In this document: one piece after another, positions 55,516 through 64,000 of the stretch | Layout of the letters: each line of letters begins with the position of its first letter | How positions within the stretch are numbered: the first letter of the stretch is position 1 | Program-made: the position numbers and the translations under genes | Notes under the pieces: generated by a model | The model's input: only the letters and a program-made list of their open reading frames with translations | Told to the model about the DNA's origin: nothing | Databases searched by the model: none | Source of the DNA: Drosophila pseudoobscura | Lineage: Eukaryota > Arthropoda > Insecta > Diptera > Drosophilidae | Direction of reading: 5' to 3' | DNA: 64,000 nt | NCBI RefSeq assembly: GCF_009870125.1 | Contig: NC_046679.1 | Span: 17,794,001 to 17,858,000 of the forward strand

Positions 55516-58500
55516 CAACTTGAACCCCCATTGGCGGGTAGCAAGAGGATGCCACTCCTCCCCTTCCCCCTTCCCCCCTACCTTCTGTGCTCCGTGCTCC
55601 TCAGCTGCTCCGTGTATCGAAGATGAATAAGTAGCTATTTTTACTTTTAAATCTCAAGCAGGCATTTCCACCGCTTCCTCTGTGCTGGATGCTGGCATCG
55701 ACATCGATGTCATCGAACTATTGCCAAGTTCTTTATGGGCCTGGGAAATGGGAATCGGCAAGGAGGAGGGGCCAGTGCTCATTGCATAATCATGTGAGCT
55801 CTGTGTCTCAATCCTTCCGTAATCCGCCTGAAAAGTCGCAGCCATCTTTTGGCCGACTTGTATGCCAACTCTGGGATCACAAAGGCAATTTATGCGGACT
55901 TTTTTGGGTTCTTAGTTGGCCTTTAGTTGTTCAGCTAATTCCTTGCGGTTGGCCAAAGATACTTTGCATTCGGCTAGCCGCTGGCCAATCCGGAATTCAA
56001 TTGCTTGCCAAAAGAAGCACCCACTGACCAGAGACATGTACTACATGCATTTGGCCCAGACGGCCGAAATCCTCATGTGATTTAATGCAATTAGCACTCG
56101 ACTAAGTCTGGCAAATGAACGATGGACTAGTGCCTCTGCCTCTGCCCCTGCCTCAGTCCCAGGGAGAGGGAAACAGAGGCAGGGCAAAGGGAAAGGCACC
56201 AACCAGAACTCACATTACAATGAATTTCCACGGAAAAATATCGCTCACAACCGAGAGTTCGGGGAGTAATTGGACATGGCTCTGTAACCCTAGAGCCGAT
56301 CGGGTTTTATTTTACCATATCCATATCCATATCCACAGCAGCAGCAGCACGGCCGATTGGTAGGCAATTTTAATTCATATTTCATTTGAATTGTGGTAAT
56401 GCCTCTGCCCTCGGACCGAGTGTGAGTGGGAGAGGAGGCTGTACTCCATATTGAGCTATGATTTATGATTGGAACATGTTGTAGCCGGCTCAAGGGTACT
56501 TAGTCCATATCCCTCCACCTCTCTATAAGAGAGAGAGAGAAATGTGCGCATATGCGCTAGTTAGTGAGACATTTCCCTGGCGAAGGAGAAGGCCACGGCC
56601 GCCCCGTAGAAGTGGTGGGAAGAAGTACTCGAACCTCGGAATCGGCCAAAAATAGCGACATTTGTGTGCGCCACTTGAGTAATGGCTGCCATGTTTTCCA
56701 AAGACAAGGATCTAATATGTTTCCATTTTTTTGTATTTTCAAAATAAGAGGGAGACAGAGAAAGGGCGAGAAACGAAAGCGAATGGTAAGAATGGTTGTA
56801 ATTGGAGTTCGAATGCCTTGCGTGGCCTCACAATTATCTCTTGCGATAAGAGAGTTCTGAAAGTCTCTTGGGGTTTATCAGCTTCTACCCATTGTCAAGA
56901 AACGATTTCCCATCAATTCTTCTGTAACCCAAGGCTTGGCTTCCTGGGGGATCGTTCCAAAGACGAACAACAGAATAAATCTTACATAAGCCCATTTTCA
57001 CAGTGAAATGAGGAAATTATTTGATCAAGTATAACCTTAAAATACTCTTCCACATTGGAGGAAAATAGTTGGTGATGCTATATTTGGATGGAGATAGGAT
57101 ATAATTGACAAGATACATTACAATCGTCAGTTCCAGCCAGCTCCCTCCCAACGTCCCAACCTCCCAGCCTCCCAATCCCCTCCTGACAATGGGGGCCATT
57201 CAAGTGTCGTTGTCGACCATTCAGATGGGGGCTGGCTGGGCAGAGTTGGGAGATGGAGATGAGCCCCAGAGTTGGGAGAGGGAGAAGCCACATTTTAAAA
57301 TTCCAACCCAGGCGCAACGAAAAATTCACACATTTGCGTGGCGGAGCCAAGGTGGTGGTGGATGTGAGGTGTCATACTCGTACGACCGTATAAAAATCCC
57401 ATATAAATGTGGCACTCTAAATGCCAACGACTAAAATAGTTCCGAGTGCGGCGGAGACGGGCAACCTCACGTGGACGGACGGTGACGAATTCGTGACGTG
57501 GCCAGCAGCGGGGCAGCAGGGCTGAAAAATGACAAAACTTACATTTATTTGCATTTTCAAGTTGGTGGAAAGCGTTTTTCCACTTTTTCCACCCTTCTCT
57601 GAGCTTTCGCTCTGCACTTTTTTTGCGGGCACATTCTTCATTCTTCTTTCGTTTCGTTTCGTTTGGCCAGAAGTTCCTTCCTTCCTGCACAGCGTTGGGG
57701 ACCCACCAGAAAAACATTTTCCACAAGAATGAGCCAACGAGTACGGGTTGGCGACATTTGCATATGTGTGTGTGTATGTCGGTGTGTGTGTCTATCTGTG
57801 AACTGTCAACGCGCCATAGAACTGTCAACTTGATGGTAATTTTGAACAAAGCCATGAAAACTGCAAAGGAGCTGGTTGGGGGGGGGGGGACCCAGAGGCA
57901 GGGGCAGAGGCAGAGGCTTCCCCTTTCACTGGTCGCTGCCGCTTTTTTTTTTAGTGCCAGCCAAGACAAAGGATCCTCCATCGCTGATGGATTCCATACA
58001 AATTATATGCCATGTTTTTCTGTATTTTCGGCACAGACAACACTTCATTTCGAATTCATGCAAAACATGTCGTATTTATGAGGTCGAGAAGGTCGAAGGA
58101 CCCGGGTCCGGGTCTTTGCACCTCCCAGCCAACCCGCCGTCGGCCAATTACTGCCTTGTCTGCAGGCATTTCCGCTGCATCTTGAGTGCAACATCCGCAT
58201 CCGTTGGGAGCAGGAATGTAAATCAAATCCACCTTTAGTAGATCAGAAATTTGTCCAACTCCAACACTAGCTTTGAACTCTGGCCGTCAACACTGTTAAT
58301 TAATCTCATTATTCTGCTTTATGGGGAAAAAACTAATTTATTTTATACGAGCACGCAAAAGCCTGCTGGCCATAAATCCGCACGATTTATGCTTATTGCC
58401 AATTTATTGCAAGATTGGAAAAAAAAAACATCCATCGAGGCGCCAGCCAGAGTTCAAACAATCAACACCATTGTCCAGGGGCCTCCCCCTGGACTCTGTC

Positions 58501-61500
58501 CGGACATTTTATCCGGACTGGACTCCGTTTTTCTGCCCCGATATTGCAAAATTTACTATCAGCAGCAGCCTGCCACATTGAGAGGCAGCAACAATGCTGC
58601 CAACAACGAACGTTTCGAACGATGGCGGCAAAAAATCGAAATATTATAAAGTCCCAAAGCTGCACTTCAATTAAAATGCATTTTCACAGTTTATGAGCTT
58701 AATCTCATAAACAATTTCTGTATTGTTGCGTCTCCCTCAACCCTCAACCCTCACCCCTCACCCCTCACCCCTTATTGGCTTTTTGCTACTTGAATTCGCT
58801 CTGATTGCCAGCAGAAAGCAGAAGGTTGTAGAAGAGTCAGTTTCAACCAAAAAAGTACGAGTATTGTGGAAAAAGTACCTACAAATATATTTAAATTGAA
58901 CAAAGAACGAGAGTGGAAGGACAATTATAGCTTAATTTCCTTTTTTCTTTTAAATATACATATCTTATATGTATTTTTCCCATTGAAGAACAAGTTTCCC
59001 ATTGCACAGATATCACAGGAAAATTCCATTGCCAGGCAGGAAGGATCTTCCCTCAATCTGATTGATTGGGGTCCTTTGGAGTGGGGGTCCTTTGGAGTTG
59101 GAGCTATAGACTTGGCTCTCCTTTATCAACACACTTGCCCCACTGTCCCACCCTCTGAGCGACCCATCCTGGCGGTTGTACCTGTTGTCGATTGTCCCTG
59201 CTATCTGGTCTCCTCTTCGGCGTTGTTCCCTTTTAATAACTTTATAATGGCGTGTTGCATCACGCGTTGCAACTTCGTGTGGACACGCCCACTCGGAGGG
59301 GGCGCACCTTGCCCCAACCCCCACCATCGAACATCGAACATCCCAGGCTGCCCTCTGCGCGTGTTTGTTGTTGGCTTGTTGGCTGTTTGTTGGTTGTTGC
59401 GGCAGTTCGTGCGATTCTTTTTCGGTTATCGCCGATTTTCAATCTATGCGCATAACTCAAGTGCAACAACAACGGCAATCCGACACCACCGGACCGGCCC
59501 AACGACCCCGGCCCGCATCATTGGATCGGATCGGATCGGGTAGGGTCCGAGGCATATGTGCAACTTCCGTGCGATGTTGGCTGGGAGCTTAACTGATGCT
59601 GATGCTGGCCAAAGCCGGACCCCATCAAACTTGGCAATAGGCAATAGGCAGCGCACGGCAAACAAAAGGAAGGAGAGCAGCCAGCAGCCAGCAGCCAGGC
59701 AACTGAAAAAAATAGAACGGCAGCAACAGCGAAATAATATCGGCAACATTTTATTGCCCTCTGACCTAGAGCATCCGCTGACTGGGGACTAGGTGAGGGA
59801 GGGGCATACTGGGGGCCACGACCTGCTCAAATTTGACTCTGAACATCCTGCCGGACGCTCCAGGACTATCGCAGCAGCGTCATCTCTCTGCCGTCCAGCC
59901 ACACGCCTTATCGCCGACGCCCACTCCACCCGCCTTTAACACAACATTCATTCTATGGGCTTCTCCCTCTCTCCCTCCCTCTCTCTCTCCGCATTCCACA
60001 TCCTTGTGCGTTGTCTCGTTTTACTGCAAAATTTACATCCTGTATGGCTGATGGTCATTTTACTGTTTCCGTGCTGGAGAGGGGAACACGGGGAAGTGGG
60101 GCATGGGGCATGGGGCAGCACTCTGGCCAGGACTCCGGCCAGGGCTGGACTGTAAGGGAGCGACGCATATGAATATTTTGCAGCAGGCAGCAATAAAATC
60201 CATGACATCATAAATATCGATGCGTTGCCGTCGTAACGAAAATTTTCGGTGCGGGCTTAGCTCCCAACCAGGCCAGAACCCATTCATTTGGCAGAGCGGG
60301 GATGCAAAGGGGGGGAAGGACTCGGAGGCAGGCCACACCCGCAGCAAGGCGCCGCGCGATAACTTGATAATTATGTCCGCTTTTGTTTATTTCGCACATC
60401 GATTACAATTGCGAGTGTCGCTCCCCCCCCCGCATTCCGGGTTTTGGCCATTTTGGGAGGCCGTATAGGTCGTCCGTCCGGCATATGCCGGGGATGACCT
60501 ACGGGTCCACGGGAGCGGGCGTGGGTCAGGTACGTCCCCGGCACTGGCGGAATTTACAAACTCCATTCGGTGAGGGTCTCGGGCAGGACAGGAGCCCTCG
60601 GGGGGGAGGCCGCCATTCCCCTTCCCATTCCAGGTGTGGAGTGTGCTGCTGTCTGGTGGAGTCGCCCGCCCGCTTCTCATAAGTAAAACGCTTGTGAGCA
60701 AAGTTTTATAAATTATCCTTGCGAGAATCCTTATTTATGGCGCGTGTGCAATTTTCATTTTATCGCAGTAAAAGCAAAGTTAAGTTAAGCTCCCGCCGCT
60801 CCCGTTTCCACAACTTTGCCCACAGCTCTGCAAAATGGAGGCGTTGCAGCAGGAAAGACACCAACAACACTCAGCTGAGAGCTCAACTCTCTGCGTTCCC
60901 ACTTGTCTCTCTCTCTCCCGCTCTCTCGCTCTCTCTCACCTTCTATCGCTCGCCCCGTCCTGCTCGCACTTTTTGCCCACTTTTTATATTTTCGCCGGCG
61001 AACTTCAATTGTTCGGCAGCAAACACAAACAAGCGGGAAAGAGACAGAGACAGGGAAGGAGAAGGGGGATGGGGAGAGGGACAGGGATGGGGGAAGGGGA
61101 CGCGGCGCTGCTTGGCTCTCGACTCGACTTGTGTCTCGTATATTGCACAAATGTCTGCCCAACAATCGAGCGTTGCATTATGGGGGCACTGTGGGAATGC
61201 CTGGAGAATAATTCATCAAAATACAACCGAGGGAACACCTCGAACGAAAAATGCTCTCATTTGGTACCTTTTCCTATCTGAACTGGCAAATTATTCCATC
61301 ATAGCATTTCTGGCACAAATCTATGCATTCGAATAGATTTTGTTCGATTAAGTTTCGATATTAACCCGAAAAGTCTCGCCTAGCCTGTTCTTGGATCAGA
61401 TGAACTTTAAATATATCTTCGTGGAAACTTAATAAGAGATTCATATCGAATATAAATATGAACATGGTACATTTTTGAGCACAATTCATGTTCCCCCGGC

Positions 61501-63610
61501 CCACTGTGGCCGTCTCTAGGTGGGTGGGGCAGGCTCCGGGGCAGGGAGGGATGTCGGTACGTCGGAAGAAGATCTCTCGTTGAGCTGCCAAAGTTTTTTA
61601 TGGCCTGCATATGAATATTATGCGCTCGAGTATAAAATGTTGTTGGCCACACTTCCTACGTTCCACTTCCTGCACTCCACTCGAGCTGCATCCACACCGA
61701 CACACACACACATACGTACGTACATCCATCTGCATCCATATCTATACATCTCCGCCTGTACATATACAACACACAATGGCACGAGAAACAACCGAGAATG
61801 TGTCTTCGGGTTGAAACTTGCCTTGAAGATGCCTTTAAGTTGGGATTTTTGGCCCGGGGCTAGAAAGCAAAATCGAGCACGAAATACTAAGAAGGAGCAA
61901 GAAAAACTTGAATCCAAAAATCCTCTCCACTCTCTGTGTAGTCGGAAGTTTTCTTTGTTTTCCCCCGGGGATTCCCCTCCCGACGGCGCCCCCCCCCACC
62001 AGCCAGGGGTGTGTGCAAAAAATATTTAGCTAGCAAAGTTTTATTGGCAAAATCTGTTTATGGCTTTTGAATTTTAATTAGTTTACATTATGTCGAAATG
62101 TTGCCGTTCTCTTCCCGCAGACACACACACACACACACACACATATATACGAACAATGGAAAGCCGGGAGGAGCAGCAGAAGAAATAGTGTCCTGGCAGT
62201 CGAGAAGAGTTTTCATTACTATTTGTCTGCTGCCTTTCCGCACAGCAGCCGCAGCCGCAATTTTATGCGCAGGATACAAATGTACATGAATAACTAAGCA
62301 AGGGCGGGGCAGTCGGGGGCAAAGGAGCGGCGCAGGAAGTGGAGGCAAGTGGGTCGTCCTGGGCCAGGATCAGCGGCAGCAAACTTTGGCGCTCGCCGAA
62401 ACGTGCCTTGTAGCAAATTTTAATTCGACAAAAACACGAAACTCAAAACTGTTATTGGGATGTTGTTTGCCTGCAAGTTTTTCATTGAGTTTTGTCTCTG
62501 TCTCTGTCTGTGTCTGTATCTGTGTCTGTGTATTTATTCCCATTTTCCATGGACAGCAACAACAATCACGAGAACGTATAATGTTGCCGCTTCCAAAAGA
62601 TACCAAATTAGCTGGCATATCTAATTATTTATTGTGGCAGCATTGCGATATGGATTTTTGATTAAAAGACTGCTCCCTTTGGTAATGGAAATAATTTATA
62701 AATTAACTTAACTAATAATTAGACCTCGGATTCATCAGCATAGTCGTGGGCTCATTATTAATTTTTGTTCAATTGATTTCCTTTGACTATAGTTGAAAAG
62801 CACTTGGCTGGGGGATCGGAGGATCGGAGGTGCTGCGAGTACGAGTCATCAGAATTTTTCTATCTTAATCCTTTAAAAATATGCAAATATGCAAAATCCG
62901 AGGTCTACTAATAATCTTTTTAACTGATGTGCAAATCGCCTTCATCCAGGATGGGGCCTACGAGAAAAGTACATGGGGATGCACTTGAATAGTTTATCTT
63001 CAGAGCTGAATTTCTATTCGTTAGCTCCGAATCACCTAAACGCTGGCCTGCTATAGAATTTAATGATGGATTGCATTCACTTATATGGAGAGCGGCTAAC
63101 GATGTTGCAGCTGCAACGTCGCAAAAGGAAAACCCAAAAATGGCGACAAATCAGAGACTGCCACGCAGAGTCGTTGACGAATGGGGAAACCTTTTCTCTT
63201 GCCAAGCCGCAGTGTTGCAGCCTCCAATTTTGATGCAGTGCAGCCAAGCGGCAACAGCGGCAACAGAAACAGGAACCAACCAGCAGCCTGCAACAAAAAG
63301 GCGAATTAAATTAAAGTTTTTTGTGGCTGCTGCTGTTGTTGCTTTTGTTTCGAGAGCTCTCGAGTGTTTTTGCTACTGTTTTCAGTTCATTTTCCAAATC
63401 GTCTTGTTTGCTTTGTATGCATTTTTATTTAATTCATTTTTCACGTTTTTGTTGCTGCTGTCGCTGCCCCCCCCTCCCCCCCTGATGTCGTCGTGGGGCT
63501 GCAAATGTGCAATTAAAGAAACAGGTTACACGCCCATAAATCTTGAAATGCCGGCGACATCGTTGTCGTCGTTGTCGCCATCGTCTCGGCAACTGCAACG
63601 GCAGCAACTT

Positions 63611-63637
63611 TGTATCTGTATCTGTATCTGTATCTGT
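63611..63637 (+). repeat. ATCTGT hexamer repeat
   Basis: Four CTGTAT units near the right edge, followed by a CTGCTGC-rich run to about 63680. Confidence 0.8.
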
Positions 63638-64000
63638 GACTGTTCCTGCTGCTGCCGCTGCTGCTGCCGCTGTTGCAAATGTATTCGTATTCACATGTCT
63701 TAATGTTGACAGCATTTTTGTGATTGTCTGACTTATTGCCAGCCGATTGATGACAAATAAATTACATGCATTTTTTTTGTCTTTGGCTCGGCTTTTTCTT
63801 GCATTTCAACTGACGTTTTCCGATTTTGGTATCGACTGCTGCCTGTGCTGCGTTAATGACTTTGGTAATTACTTTTAATTGCCATTGTAAAGCTTTTCGC
63901 ATCGCCACCAAAAATGGTAGCGGCCCTGACCAGTCCCCTCCTTGGCTCCTCCCCCCCCTAGCTGGCGCCTCGATTTCGCTGCTGCTGATCGATGACTTGT

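Noticed and set aside
57295-57981. 228-residue minus-strand ORF
   Set aside because: No recognisable domain; other frames are open as well, as expected in GC-rich intron DNA.
58866-59543. 225-residue plus-strand ORF
   Set aside because: Hydrophobic start followed by random-looking sequence and TTG/GTTG repeats; antisense to Ubx with no splice or promoter evidence.

Overview
This window is a piece of a Drosophila autosome. It holds compact housekeeping-type genes with 50-65 bp introns, and then the 3' end of Ultrabithorax (Ubx) with a very long part of its last intron. The fly identity is direct: the Ubx homeodomain exon is essentially complete and recognisable. A species is only inferred. 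The many hexanucleotide microsatellites and the gene order suggest an obscura-group fly, but I cannot prove that from one window.

Left part (1 to about 18.6 kb), all intron-containing protein genes: HAT1 (-, cut by the window start), Rpn5 (+), HPF1 (+), a PSMG1-like proteasome chaperone (-), Arl6IP1 (+), GPKOW-like (-), CCT3 (+), METTL4-like (-), an ODAD1/CCDC63-type coiled-coil gene (+) and modSP (-, first exon not found). They sit head-to-head or tail-to-tail with short spacers. HAT1/Rpn5, PSMG1/Arl6IP1 and GPKOW/CCT3 share divergent promoter regions, and HPF1/PSMG1 and Arl6IP1/GPKOW converge. Two genes concern the proteasome (Rpn5, PSMG1), one concerns protein folding (CCT3), and three concern chromatin or RNA modification (HAT1, HPF1, METTL4). 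They are neighbours, not an operon.

Middle part (about 18.6 to 22.1 kb): repeat-rich DNA holding a transposon-like fragment, copies of two short dispersed repeats also present next to METTL4, and a frameshifted, intron-retaining remnant of an LRP5/6 (arrow)-type receptor gene. One repeat copies the METTL4 promoter-type motif cassette (Motif 1, DRE, Motif 6) with its DRE core mutated.

Right part (about 22.1 to 64 kb): Ubx on the minus strand. There is a 3' UTR of about 2.4 kb with five matches to the miR-iab-8-5p seed (one also a full iab-4-5p seed match) and two spaced polyadenylation signals, then the homeodomain exon (24487-24791), then more than 39 kb of intron. The intron has no believable protein gene. 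It is microsatellite-rich and contains a near-ideal recursive splice (ratcheting) site at 49278/49279, Pho/GAGA motif clusters that could be Polycomb response elements, and an AT-rich block dense in homeodomain cores. No CRISPR, tRNA or rRNA was seen.
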